Below are positions 34,060 through 43,100 of a stretch of DNA of 64,000 nucleotides, one piece after another. The position numbers and the translations under genes are program-made. This DNA comes from Schaalia sp. JY-X169. GTDB taxonomy: Bacteria > Actinomycetota > Actinomycetes > Actinomycetales > Actinomycetaceae. The number at the start of each line of letters is the position of its first letter. The first letter of the stretch is position 1. The notes beneath the pieces were generated by a model. It worked only from the letters and a program-made list of their open reading frames with translations. It made no database searches and was not told the origin of the DNA. The stretch is taken from contig NZ_CP059675.1 in the NCBI RefSeq assembly GCF_014069575.1, positions 1,736,001-1,800,000 of the forward strand. Reading direction: 5' to 3'.

Positions 34060-35811
34060 ATGACCATCACTGTTCCAGACAGGCAGCCGATCGATGATCT
34101 TGCGTACCCTTCGATCCCTTCGGGCGGAGCGGTTGCGGTCACGTATCTTCGTGTCTCAACCAAGGAACAGGCTGAGAAAGGTGGCACAGAGGAGGGCTAC
34201 TCAATCCCCGCCCAGCGTGAAGCGAATCAGCGCAAAGCCGATGACCTTGGGGCGACCGTTGTCGCCGAATTTGTTGATGCTGGCGAATCTGCGCGCAAGG
34301 CAGACCGACCCGAGTTGATGCGGATGATCAAATACGTCGCCCAGCACCAGATCAACTACTGCATCGTGCATAAGGTTGACCGGCTTGCGCGAAACCGCGC
34401 CGACGACGTTGCGATCCATTTGGCGCTGCGTGATGCAGGGGTCACGCTCGTGTCGGCGAGTGAAAACATTGACGAGACGCCGTCGGGCATGCTGTTACAC
34501 GGCATCATGTCGTCAATCGCAGAGTTCTACTCACGTAACTTGGCTACCGAAACGGTGAAGGGCCTCTCGCAGAAGGCCGCGCAGGGTGGTACCACGAACC
34601 GGGCACCGATCGGATACGTGAATGTCGGTGTGCGCGACAAGCGCGGCCGTGAGAATCGTACCGTTGAGGTAGATGTAGAGCGGGCAGCACACATCAAGTG
34701 GGCTTTCGAACGATTCGCTTCAGGCAGGTGGACACTCTCGCAGCTGCACCGAGAACTCGAACGCCGAGGGCTCACGACACTGCCGACACCGAAGCGGCCA
34801 TCAAAGCCGATCAGCCTGTCGGGCTTGCAGCGCATCCTCACAAACCCTTATTACACCGGAGTCGTCAGATTCAAAGGCGCAACCTACCCGGGTGCGCACG
34901 AGGTGATCGTGCCGAAAGAGGTCTGGTATCAGGTGCAGAACGTGTTGGATTCGCACAAGTCAGCGGCCGACGCGACCCAAGTGCATGACCATTACTTGAA
35001 GGGCACCGTGTATTGCGGGCAGTGCGGTGGGCGGTTGATTATTGTCAACGCAAAGAACCGGCACGGCAAGGTCTACCCATATTTCGTATGCAACGGTAGG
35101 CATTCAAAGAAAACGAACTGCACGCGGCAAGCCGTGCTCATAGAAGATGTCGAACGGCTCATCGAGGCGTACTACGGGCGCATACAAGTGAGTGGCGAGG
35201 TGCGGCAGTCGCTTGCTGGCATGCTGCATGCCGAGTTCGATCGGTTGATGGCCAGCGAATCGGCTGAGCTTGCAAACCTTGCTGCCGAACGCGACCAGCT
35301 CGATGAAGAGCGCACAAAACTATTGCAGGCTCACTATGCGGGGGCAGTGCCGCTTGATTTGTTGAAACGGGAGCAGGGGAGGATTTCGAACCGGCTCGAA
35401 GATATTGAGCATCGCATTAACGCACATCACGAAGAGTACGCGTCTTCGCGTGAAAACCTTGAAGATTCACTCGCGTTACTCGCGAACGTGTCGCTGATCT
35501 ATGGGCGCTGCGATGACGCGAACCGGAGAATCTGTAACCAGGCGTTCTTTCGTAAAATCTTCATCGATGAAGACGGGGAAGCGCGGGCTGAGTACCAGCG
35601 ACCGTATGGGTCATTGTGTGATGCCGAACAGCAGGCGAACGCACTGAACTGGGCAGCGGCAGCAACAGATGCAAAAACAAAAAAGGGTGAGGTTCAAACC
35701 TTCACAAGACTGGATAATCTTGTCGAGGGTTTGAACCTCACCACTATGGGGTGGCTGACGGGACTTGAACCCGCGACAACCGGCACCACAAGCCGGGGCT
35801 CTACCAACTGA
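34060..35811 (+). CDS. Large serine recombinase (integrase)
   Basis: 583 residues from the ATG at 34060 behind GGAG. Domains in order: resolvase catalytic domain with the nucleophile Ser33 in YLRVSTKEQ, the helix IAEFYSRNLATETVKGL, recombinase domain (residues about 175-290), zinc-ribbon with CGQC ... VCNGRHSKKTNC, and a coiled coil (about 375-450). The reading frame does not stop before the tRNA-His gene. It runs through the tRNA terminator and the antisense of the tRNA, adding a tail GWLTGLEPATTGT that is an artefact of position rather than a domain. It would catalyse insertion and excision of the element. Confidence 0.9.
   Translation: MTITVPDRQPIDDLAYPSIPSGGAVAVTYLRVSTKEQAEKGGTEEGYSIPAQREANQRKADDLGATVVAEFVDAGESARKADRPELMRMIKYVAQHQINYCIVHKVDRLARNRADDVAIHLALRDAGVTLVSASENIDETPSGMLLHGIMSSIAEFYSRNLATETVKGLSQKAAQGGTTNRAPIGYVNVGVRDKRGRENRTVEVDVERAAHIKWAFERFASGRWTLSQLHRELERRGLTTLPTPKRPSKPISLSGLQRILTNPYYTGVVRFKGATYPGAHEVIVPKEVWYQVQNVLDSHKSAADATQVHDHYLKGTVYCGQCGGRLIIVNAKNRHGKVYPYFVCNGRHSKKTNCTRQAVLIEDVERLIEAYYGRIQVSGEVRQSLAGMLHAEFDRLMASESAELANLAAERDQLDEERTKLLQAHYAGAVPLDLLKREQGRISNRLEDIEHRINAHHEEYASSRENLEDSLALLANVSLIYGRCDDANRRICNQAFFRKIFIDEDGEARAEYQRPYGSLCDAEQQANALNWAAAATDAKTKKGEVQTFTRLDNLVEGLNLTTMGWLTGLEPATTGTTSRGSTN
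35686..35742 (-). terminator. Terminator of tRNA-His
   Basis: Read on the minus strand, perfect 15-base arms (GGTGAGGTTCAAACC and complement) plus a second inner stem (ACAAGA/TCTTGT) form a long hairpin followed by CTTTTTTGTTTTT. A clear Rho-independent terminator, placed five bases beyond the tRNA 3' end. It lies inside the recombinase reading frame. Confidence 0.85.
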
Positions 35812-35823
35812 GCTACAGCCACC
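35747..35823 (-). tRNA. tRNA-His (GUG)
   Basis: Full cloverleaf on the minus strand: acceptor GTGGCTG / CAGCCAC, anticodon arm CCGGC-TTGTGGT-GCCGG with anticodon GTG, and T-arm GCGGG-TTCAAGT-CCCGT. The extra G at position -1 that identifies tRNA-His is encoded, and the discriminator is C73. The gene also encodes CCA, unlike the three other tRNA genes in this window. The mobile element abuts this CCA. Confidence 0.95.
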
Positions 35824-35918
35824 ATTGCCGCCCATAACCTCAGGCAGCACCTACAGATATTAGCAGAGGAAACCCGCCGTTCAGACCACGAGCGCCCCTC
35901 CGTGAGGGTGAGGTGCGT

Positions 35919-36353
35919 CTACCAACCCAATCCGTGCAGCTCCTCGTCATCCATCCCGAAGTAATGCCCGATCTCATGCACCACGGTTCTGTACACCTCT
36001 TCACGCACCCGTTCCCGCGTCCGAAACACGCGGATGATCGGGTTCTGGTAAATGGTGATTGTGTCCGGCATCGCACCCGAGTAATGCCCCCGATTCGGCA
36101 GCGACACACCGTGATACAGCCCCAGCAGGTTGCGGCGACCACCCGGCGGATCATGCTCCACAATGAAAGCGCAGTTCTCCACCGCTGCCGTGAAGTGTTT
36201 GGGGACACGTTCGAGGGCGGCTTCCACCATCTCCTCGAACTCCTCATCCGTGATGGGGAGCTCAACTTCTGGAGCATCCGGCTCGGCTGCGACCGGTTCG
36301 GCCCCATCCGGTTCGTGCGTTTCCCCCGCTGCGGCGCCCCCGTCCTCGTCCAT
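35919..36353 (-). CDS. Zincin-like metallopeptidase family protein
   Basis: 144 residues from the ATG at 36353, which overlaps the stop of the ATP-grasp gene (TGATG); a GTG one codon earlier is possible. The C-terminal motif TVVHEIGHYFGMDDEEL is the HExxHxxGxxD zinc site of minigluzincin-like peptidases. The N-terminal 35 residues are acidic and Pro/Ala-rich. Proteins of this group are common in actinobacteria; substrates are not known. Coupled to the upstream ATP-grasp gene. Confidence 0.85.
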   Translation of the reverse strand: MDEDGGAAAGETHEPDGAEPVAAEPDAPEVELPITDEEFEEMVEAALERVPKHFTAAVENCAFIVEHDPPGGRRNLLGLYHGVSLPNRGHYSGAMPDTITIYQNPIIRVFRTRERVREEVYRTVVHEIGHYFGMDDEELHGLGW

Positions 36354-37267
36354 CACCAGAACGCGCGCATCCCAATCGCGTCAGCGAAGTTACCCATGGC
36401 GTCCGGCGTGGAATCTTCATAAAGATCAGCATCGACGAGGGCGATCTCCATCACCAGGAATGACCCTTCCCCATCGGGGACCACGTCGACGCGGTTGAAG
36501 AGGAACTGTTCATCCCGACCCAGCCGTGAACGGACGTAGTCGTGGATGACTAGGCGAATCTGCTCCCCCCACACCAGTTCCTGCTCGGTTGGAATATGCG
36601 CGGAGACAACAGCCTCACGAATGGAACGATCCGTCACTTCCGATGGGTGCAGTAACGCCTTCTTCTGTACGGCGTGAGACAAAAGCCCGTTGAAGAAGAT
36701 CAACGACATCTCACCATGTTCGTCAATCTCTTCGCGGTAGCGCTGCACCATGATGTCGCGCCCCTCACCAAGCAGCGTCATCGCCTGAGCCATTGCCGCC
36801 TGACGTTGCTTCAAGTCATTCGTGCTGTAGCGTCCAATGTCGCGCACACCCGAAGACACCGTCGGCTTGACGACAAAGTCACCAAACGCTGGGAAACGCG
36901 CGTGGACCTGCCGTTTTTCGTAGTTGTTTGCCGCCGCGATCCACGTGGTCTGGATGGTGGGGAGCCCGCGACTGGCCAACTCCTGCAAGTAGTGTTTGTC
37001 CGAGTTCCACGTCAGCGCATCCGCACTATTGAGAATACGTGGCACGCTGCGAGCCCAGGTAAGGAACTTCTTGCGATCACGCGCGTAATCAATGACTGAG
37101 CGGACCACAACCAGTCCCGCGTCATCCCAGTTCACATCAGGGTCGGTCCACGCCTTGATCTGCGGGTCCATGCCGCGTTCGGCGAGGGCGTCCAGCAGTC
37201 CATTTTCATCCGGGTACAGGTTCGGCATCGACGCCGCTGTCGCCAGGGTCACCTTTGGTTTGCTCAT
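36353..37267 (-). CDS. ATP-grasp protein (DcsG/RimK-like)
   Basis: 304 residues. Recognisable parts: VVVRSVIDYARDRKKFLTWA, LNSADALTWNSDKHYLQELA, FVVKPTVSSGVRDIGRY (ATP-binding lysine), and FLFNRVDVVPDGEGSFLVME (metal-binding acids). The pattern is that of the ATP-grasp enzymes that include D-cycloserine ligase-like DcsG. They join a carboxylate to an amine or nucleophile through an acyl phosphate. Neighbouring ddl (upstream, same strand) is also ATP-grasp and works on D-alanine. Substrate unknown. Confidence 0.8.
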   Translation of the reverse strand: MSKPKVTLATAASMPNLYPDENGLLDALAERGMDPQIKAWTDPDVNWDDAGLVVVRSVIDYARDRKKFLTWARSVPRILNSADALTWNSDKHYLQELASRGLPTIQTTWIAAANNYEKRQVHARFPAFGDFVVKPTVSSGVRDIGRYSTNDLKQRQAAMAQAMTLLGEGRDIMVQRYREEIDEHGEMSLIFFNGLLSHAVQKKALLHPSEVTDRSIREAVVSAHIPTEQELVWGEQIRLVIHDYVRSRLGRDEQFLFNRVDVVPDGEGSFLVMEIALVDADLYEDSTPDAMGNFADAIGMRAFW

Positions 37268-37321
37268 GACCCTACGTTACCGCGTCGGCGTCGCGCAGAT
37301 GCCGTGGTTACAGGGAAGCTG

Positions 37322-38449
37322 TTAGCGCAATCCCACCGGCCGTGCTGCTGCCTCTTCCAAGAGCGCGCTCACCAGTTCTGGATACGTGATCCCCACTCGG
37401 TCGAACATGACGGGGTATAACGAGCCGGGGGTGAAGCCGGGCAACGTGTTGATTTCGTTGAGGACGATGCGCCCACTTTCTTCGTTGTAGAAGAAGTCGA
37501 TACGGGAAATCCCCTCCCCCTCTACCGCTTCGAATGCGACGAGGGCGATCTTCTGGATTGCTCGCGCCACGTCCTCGGGAAGATCGGCTGGGCAGTCCAG
37601 TTGTACGGCCTGGGGGGCAAAATACTTGGATTCGTAGTCGTAGAAGCCTTCCGTGAGGACGCGGATTTCCCCAATTGCGGAGGCGCTCAGGGAGCCGTCC
37701 GCCGTTCCAAGGACTCCACACTCAACTTCACGACCAGGGCATGCTGCCTCAACAATCACGCGCGGATCATGACGCATGGCTTCGTCGAGGGCGGCGGCTA
37801 GGTCGGCTGCCGCATCCACCCTGGAGACACCGAGGGACGACCCGGCACGACACGGCTTCACAAATACCGGGAAGCCGAGGGCGGCGACTTGCGCCTCCCA
37901 TTCCTGCTGGTCACCTAGCCAGTCTCGCTGCGTGAAGGCGACCCACTCCCCCACGTCGATGCCCGCGGCGCCGAGGACGGTCTTCGTCAGGTACTTGTCC
38001 TGGCATACCGCCGAGGACGCGACCCCGCACCCCACGTAGCGAACCTTGGAGAGTTCCAGCAGCCCCTGCACGGTTCCGTCCTCGCCGTACGGGCCGTGAA
38101 GCAGTGGGAAGAGGACGTCGATGTCACCGATGGTGCGCACGGTTTCTGGGACTGGATGACCGCCGTCGTCCACCTCAAACTGAATCAGCCGCGGCGAACC
38201 CGGCAGGATTGCGACGCGCAGGTCCCCTGCCTCAACCGTGTACCCACCGTCGTCGCCAAGGACGTAGGCAAGCGGGTCCGAGGGCATAGGAACCCACTGC
38301 CCGTCGGGCGTGATACCGATGGCGAAGGTCTGCCACTTCTCTTCGTCAATAGCGCCGAGGACGCCACCGGCAGTTGCACAGGAAATCTGGTGTTCCCCTG
38401 ACATTCCGCCGAAGAGGACGGCGACGAGGGGGCGAGGATCAGCAGTCAT
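37322..38449 (-). CDS. ddl: D-alanine--D-alanine ligase
   Basis: 375 residues. Key parts: LFGGMSGEHQISCATAGGVL, VFVKPCRAGSSLGVSRV and VLNEINTLPGFTPGSLYP, the ATP-grasp and D-Ala sites of Ddl. It makes the D-Ala-D-Ala dipeptide for peptidoglycan in the cytoplasm. In many actinobacteria ddl follows gpsA; here gpsA is about 9 kb away, with methionine and transporter genes in between. Confidence 0.95.
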   Translation of the reverse strand: MTADPRPLVAVLFGGMSGEHQISCATAGGVLGAIDEEKWQTFAIGITPDGQWVPMPSDPLAYVLGDDGGYTVEAGDLRVAILPGSPRLIQFEVDDGGHPVPETVRTIGDIDVLFPLLHGPYGEDGTVQGLLELSKVRYVGCGVASSAVCQDKYLTKTVLGAAGIDVGEWVAFTQRDWLGDQQEWEAQVAALGFPVFVKPCRAGSSLGVSRVDAAADLAAALDEAMRHDPRVIVEAACPGREVECGVLGTADGSLSASAIGEIRVLTEGFYDYESKYFAPQAVQLDCPADLPEDVARAIQKIALVAFEAVEGEGISRIDFFYNEESGRIVLNEINTLPGFTPGSLYPVMFDRVGITYPELVSALLEEAAARPVGLR

Positions 38450-38480
38450 GGGAACAACTTTAGTACCCGCCCCCCGCAGG

Positions 38481-39680
38481 TCATGCCGACTCCAGGGCAG
38501 CCCCCAGATCAGCTATCAGGTCTTCCGCATCCTCCAGTCCCACTGACAGGCGCAGGTGACCATAGTCCTTGAAAGGCTCGGGGTAGTAGACCACGCGCGG
38601 CCCCTCATTGCTGACGTGCATGATGAGGGTTTCGTCGTGTCCCAGCGAGACTGCGGAGGTGATCACTTTCAGGTTCGCGACAAAACGGTTCTGGGTGTCA
38701 CGGTCGCCCTCGACGGCAAAGCAAAGCACACCGCCGTACCCGCGGCCGCCAAACTGGCGGGTGGCGAGTTCGTGTTGAGGATGCGATTCCAGGCCCGGAT
38801 AGTAGACGTACGCGACCTTGGGGTGGCCTTCAAGGAACCGCGCGACCTTCTGGGCGCTTTCCTGGTGGCGCTGCAGGCGCAGCGGCAAGGTGACGGAGCC
38901 ACGCTGGATGAGCCAGGCGTTGAACGGAGAGATTGCCCCGCCCACATCAACCATGGCGTCAGACTTGATGGTCTGGATCAGCTCTGTGGACCCGGCAACC
39001 GATCCCCCCATCGCGTCCCCGTGACCATTGATGTACTTGGTTAGCGACTGCACCGCGAAGTCTGCACCGTCCTCGAGCGGGCGATACAGGGGCGGCGGCG
39101 TGAAGGTCGAATCCACGCTGAGGAGGGCGCCATTATCGTGAGCAATCTGCGCCAAGGCCGCTACGTCCGCAGTCAGCGTAGTTGGATTGGCGATGGTCTC
39201 CGTGTGGATGAGGCGCGTGTTGGGACGCAGGGCAGCTCGCACAGCATCCAGGTCAGTCACGTCCACGAAAGTCCCCTCGATCCCGTACTTCTCTGGGAAG
39301 ATCTCTTCAAATAGGCGCCAAGTCGCCTCGTAGGTGGTGTCAGAGATGATCGCGTGGTCCCCCGACTTCAGGGTCGTGAAGAACACGCCGTGCAGAGCAG
39401 CGACTCCGGTTGCCAAGACAACCGCGTCCTCGGCGCCTTCGAGGGCAGTGATTTTTTGCTGCAGGGCGATCTGGTTTGCGCCGGTATTGCGTGTGTAGAG
39501 CGGAATGTCGGTGCCGGACCAGTCAACCGTGGAAGGGTCGTAGGGCAGCGCATAGGAGTTAGCCATGATGATCGGGGTGCGGATCGCGCCCGAACCTTCA
39601 TCAATAGCGTTGCCAACGTGGATGGCCTGGGTATTGAACCCCAGGGTCTCAGGATGGGCTTTGTCGGGTCGGGTTGTCAT
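38481..39680 (-). CDS. Cys/Met-metabolism PLP enzyme (trans-sulfuration family)
   Basis: 399 residues of the cystathionine gamma-synthase/O-acetylhomoserine sulfhydrylase/methionine gamma-lyase family. Seen: TRNTGANQIALQQKITALEGAE, the PLP lysine in VQSLTKYINGHGDAMGG, and the end GHLRLSVGLEDAEDLI. It is next to metE (three-base gap) and metF, so synthesis of homocysteine is the likely role. A lyase activity is possible; the substrate cannot be fixed from sequence by eye. Confidence 0.88.
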   Translation of the reverse strand: MTTRPDKAHPETLGFNTQAIHVGNAIDEGSGAIRTPIIMANSYALPYDPSTVDWSGTDIPLYTRNTGANQIALQQKITALEGAEDAVVLATGVAALHGVFFTTLKSGDHAIISDTTYEATWRLFEEIFPEKYGIEGTFVDVTDLDAVRAALRPNTRLIHTETIANPTTLTADVAALAQIAHDNGALLSVDSTFTPPPLYRPLEDGADFAVQSLTKYINGHGDAMGGSVAGSTELIQTIKSDAMVDVGGAISPFNAWLIQRGSVTLPLRLQRHQESAQKVARFLEGHPKVAYVYYPGLESHPQHELATRQFGGRGYGGVLCFAVEGDRDTQNRFVANLKVITSAVSLGHDETLIMHVSNEGPRVVYYPEPFKDYGHLRLSVGLEDAEDLIADLGAALESA

Positions 39681-39683
39681 GGG

Positions 39684-42071
39684 TTATGCCCCCTCGGGTG
39701 CGAGTTCTGCGCGCACCGTCTTCGCTGCTTCAACCAGGTTCTTCAAAGCGGCCTCAGTTTCGGCATAGCCGCGGGTTTTCAACCCGCAATCCGGGTTTGC
39801 CCACAGCAGCCCTGCGGGGACCGCTGCGGCTGCGGCGCGGAGAAGATCAGCCAGCTCCTGGGCGCTTGGGACACGCGGCGAATGGATATCCCACACTCCC
39901 GGACCCAACCCGCGAATGAGGTCGTCGGTGTCGACGTCCTCAAGCAACTCCATCCGGGAACGCGCGGCCTCAATCGAGGTAACATCCGCATTCAGGCCGA
40001 GGATTGCCTCAAGGACCTGACCAAACTCTGAATAGCACAGGTGGGTGTGAATCTGAGTGGCAGTATCCACGTTCGAGGTCGCCAGGCGGAATGCCGTCAC
40101 CGACTGGTCTAGGTAGTCCTGGTGCTTGGAAGAGTCGAGGGGAAGCAGTTCACGAAGGGCCGGTTCGTCAACCTGGATGATGTGGATTCCAGCGGCTTCG
40201 AGGTCTCTCACCTCATCCTGTAGCGCCAGGCCAATCTGCGCCGCAACCTCACCGAAGGGTAGGTCTTCGCGAGGGAACGACCAGGCGATCATGGTGGTTG
40301 GACCAGTGAGCATTCCCTTCACCGGCTTGTCTGTCAAAGACGCAGCGTATGTCGTCCAGCCAACCGTCATCGGCTCGGGGCGGGTCACATCACCCCAGAG
40401 GATCGACGGCCTCGTACAACGCGTGCCGTAAGACTGCACCCAGCCGTTAGTGGTTGCCGCATACCCGTCAAGTTGCTCGGCGAAGTACTGCACCATGTCG
40501 TTGCGTTCGGCTTCGCCATGAACGAGGACGTCCAGGCCCAGATCCTCCTGCAGACGGATAACGGAGGCGATTTCGGCCTCCATTGCCTCCCGGTACTGCT
40601 CTGCCGTGAGGTCGCCCCGCACGTGAGCGGCCCGGGCCCGACGGATTTCTGGCGTCTGGGGGAAGGAACCAATCGTCGTTGTCGGCAGGGGTGGCAGGTT
40701 GAGGACCTCGGCCTGCGCGGCCCGGCGGGCTTCTGAATCCTCACGCTCGGTGTCTGCGGGGGTGACGTTGGCGGTGCGTTGCCGCACCTCAGGGCGGATC
40801 ACGCCTTCATATGCCGCGCGTGACGTGATGGCCCGGTCGGATGCCACTAGCCTGTCCTCCACCGCGATCCAGCCTTGCGTCAGGCCCTTACCTAGCAAGA
40901 CAACCTCTTCGACTTTCTGGTCGGCAAACGACAGCCAACTGTGCAATGCACCGTCGAGGGCGGGATCGTCCCACTGCTCCGCCGAGGTCGTGATCGGGAC
41001 GTGCTGCAGCGAGGTTGCGGTGGCGGCTGAAAGGTTGGTGATCCCTGCCTGTTGCAGTGCTTCCAGCGTTTGAGCTGCTTTCCGCAGGTCAGCGCGCCAG
41101 ATATTGCGCCCTTCCACGACTCCGGCCACGACTGTCTTGGTTGTCAGAGCTGTGGTGAGTTCCGCATCGGGCGCTGGGCTACGACGCAGATCCAGGTGGA
41201 TTGCTTCGACGTCGGTGTCCGCAAGTGCCTTTGCGGCGGCGCTTCCGTCGCCGTAGGGAAGCGCAACCAAGATCTGCGGTCGCTCCGAGCTTCGAGAGAG
41301 CTCACTCCACACCGCCTTGGCAGCACTGATCAGTTCGGCGCGGGGCGCGTCTAAGTTGTCAGAGGTCAGCGCAGGTTCATCGAACTGGATCCATTCGGCG
41401 CCGGCCTCGGCAAATGCACTCAGAACGGTGCGGTAGGCCGCCGTGACCCTGTCGATTAATTCCAGGGGATGCCAGTCGCCGGGTGCGTCCTCGTCCGCTT
41501 TCGAAAGGGCGAGGAAGGTGACCGGCCCGACCAGAGTGGGACGAACCAGATAGCCGTTGTCCCGAGCACGTTCGAACTCGGCGACCTTACTGACGTCCTC
41601 GAACTCAAACTGAGAAGACGGCGAGAGTTCGGGAACCAGGTAGTGGTAGTTGGTGTCGAACCATTTTGTCATTTCGAGGGCGGGCAGCGTATCGGTGCCA
41701 CGGGCGAGGGCGAAGTAGCGCTCCAAACCGTCGAGTCCGCGGTAGCGCTGCGGGATCGCGCCTAGTGCGACGGCCGTGTCGAGGACCTGGTCGTAGAGGG
41801 AAAAGGACTCTGGGATGGCGTATCCGCCCTTGTCCAGCCCCAGCTCCGCGAGTCGGGCGTAGGTGGCGTCACGCAGATCCGTTGTGGCGGCCAGGAGGTC
41901 TTCGTCGGAAAGCTCATTCCTCCAGTATTTCTCCGTGGCGCGCTTCAACTCGCGATCCGCTCCGATCCGCGGGTAGCCAATGATTGTTGCGTTTGGGAAA
42001 GAGGTGGTCACGGTAAGCCTTCCGTTTGATGGGCTGGTTTCAGGGGTGGATTGTGGGTGTTGCTTGGTCAT
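39684..42071 (-). CDS. metE: Cobalamin-independent methionine synthase
   Basis: 795 residues of the two-barrel MetE family (5-methyltetrahydropteroyltriglutamate-homocysteine methyltransferase). The N-terminal half has GYPRIGADRELKRATEKYW. The catalytic half has PTTTIGSFPQT, DVLVHGEAERNDMVQYF, and the zinc ligands in THLCYSEF and WANPDCGLKTRG. Transfers methyl from methyl-THF to homocysteine. The start overlaps the metF stop (ATGA), so the two are co-translated: MetF makes the methyl donor used by MetE. Confidence 0.97.
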   Translation of the reverse strand: MTKQHPQSTPETSPSNGRLTVTTSFPNATIIGYPRIGADRELKRATEKYWRNELSDEDLLAATTDLRDATYARLAELGLDKGGYAIPESFSLYDQVLDTAVALGAIPQRYRGLDGLERYFALARGTDTLPALEMTKWFDTNYHYLVPELSPSSQFEFEDVSKVAEFERARDNGYLVRPTLVGPVTFLALSKADEDAPGDWHPLELIDRVTAAYRTVLSAFAEAGAEWIQFDEPALTSDNLDAPRAELISAAKAVWSELSRSSERPQILVALPYGDGSAAAKALADTDVEAIHLDLRRSPAPDAELTTALTTKTVVAGVVEGRNIWRADLRKAAQTLEALQQAGITNLSAATATSLQHVPITTSAEQWDDPALDGALHSWLSFADQKVEEVVLLGKGLTQGWIAVEDRLVASDRAITSRAAYEGVIRPEVRQRTANVTPADTEREDSEARRAAQAEVLNLPPLPTTTIGSFPQTPEIRRARAAHVRGDLTAEQYREAMEAEIASVIRLQEDLGLDVLVHGEAERNDMVQYFAEQLDGYAATTNGWVQSYGTRCTRPSILWGDVTRPEPMTVGWTTYAASLTDKPVKGMLTGPTTMIAWSFPREDLPFGEVAAQIGLALQDEVRDLEAAGIHIIQVDEPALRELLPLDSSKHQDYLDQSVTAFRLATSNVDTATQIHTHLCYSEFGQVLEAILGLNADVTSIEAARSRMELLEDVDTDDLIRGLGPGVWDIHSPRVPSAQELADLLRAAAAAVPAGLLWANPDCGLKTRGYAETEAALKNLVEAAKTVRAELAPEGA

Positions 42072-43021
42072 ATCAGTTCCTTTGAAGGAAGCGAAAGTGA
42101 GGTTTCGTGTGAGTCAGAGAGGTCAAGATCACGCACCAGGTCGAGGGCGGGTCCGGCCTGGTTGAAGGTGAAGACGTGTAGGCCGGGCGAACCGGCCTCG
42201 AGCACTTCCCTGGCGATCTTGCGGCCCAGGGCAGTGCCAACTTCCCGTGCTTCTTCTGCGTTCGAGGTCGCATCCAGCGGGTCCAGCAGCCACGACGGGG
42301 CGGCAACCCCGGTGAGTTCCTGCATCCGTCGCACCCGCCTGGGGTCCGTTGGCGGCAGGATCCCGGCAACGATGGGGATGGTGACGCCCCTTCGACGCGC
42401 GAGCTCGAGGAATAACTCGTAGCATCCGGGATTCCAGAACAACTGGGTAACCGCGAAGGATGCTCCGGCGTTCTGTTTCGCTAGGAGGCGGTCCGCCTCT
42501 TGTTCCGGAGTTGTTCCCGCTGCTGGATTGCCGCCAGGGAATGTTGCCACGGCAATCGTCAGCGGTTTGAATGCAGAGCGCAGGGCGAAACCCGGGTCGA
42601 CTGCGATGCGCTCGGCCTCGACCTGCCTCATGAGGGCGACGAGGTCGGTGGCCTGCTCAAGGTCACCCGGCGCGGGTATCCACCCTTCGGCGCCTCGGGG
42701 AGGGTCACCACGAAGCGCCATGAAAGAGCGAACACCCAGGTCCAGGTAGCGTTCCACAACGGAGCGCACCTCGGCTCTGGGGGAGGCGACGCAGGTCAGA
42801 TGCGCGATGGGCTGAACCGGGGTCTCCCGGACCAGCTGCTCAACAACCGTACAGGCTCCATCGCGGTCCGTGCCGCCTGCGCCGTATGTTACTGAAATGA
42901 AATTTGGTCTGCTTGCTAGGAGCTGGTCGACGTTAGACCAGAACCTGGTGATGAGGTCGGGTCGTCTGGGTGGAAGCACCTCAAACGAAACCATGTGTGA
43001 TGGTCGAAAATGCGGATTCAT
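42068..43021 (-). CDS. metF: 5,10-methylenetetrahydrofolate reductase
   Basis: 317 residues, a FAD TIM-barrel enzyme: SFEVLPPRRPD, FISVTYGAGGTDRDG, PIAHLTCVASPRAEV, FMALRGDPPRG and GASFAVTQLFWNPGCYELF. It supplies 5-methyl-THF to MetE, whose gene overlaps the stop. The leader region is about 80 bases, beyond which lies an array of roughly 18-base repeats that may regulate the operon. Confidence 0.95.
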   Translation of the reverse strand: MNPHFRPSHMVSFEVLPPRRPDLITRFWSNVDQLLASRPNFISVTYGAGGTDRDGACTVVEQLVRETPVQPIAHLTCVASPRAEVRSVVERYLDLGVRSFMALRGDPPRGAEGWIPAPGDLEQATDLVALMRQVEAERIAVDPGFALRSAFKPLTIAVATFPGGNPAAGTTPEQEADRLLAKQNAGASFAVTQLFWNPGCYELFLELARRRGVTIPIVAGILPPTDPRRVRRMQELTGVAAPSWLLDPLDATSNAEEAREVGTALGRKIAREVLEAGSPGLHVFTFNQAGPALDLVRDLDLSDSHETSLSLPSKELI

Positions 43022-43100
43022 ATCCCTATGTCCAATGCCAGATAGTGCGGGGCACTCTGTCTAGAACACAGCTTCTCGAAGGGGATACCTCAGGTTGGCA

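Larger units (their letters stand above)
20240..35746. mobile_element. Degraded integrative/conjugative element abutting tRNA-His
   Basis: The right end is set by the serine recombinase gene running into tRNA-His. The left end is uncertain; I place it tentatively before the permease gene. Conjugation-type genes (SCO6880-like fragment, VirB4-like, VirD4-like, SSB) and cargo (MMPL efflux with TetR, ars-type genes) fill it. A relaxase, a transfer peptidoglycan hydrolase and the membrane channel proteins are not seen, so it is probably immobile alone. No direct repeat of the tRNA 3' end was found by eye at the left. Confidence 0.45.
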
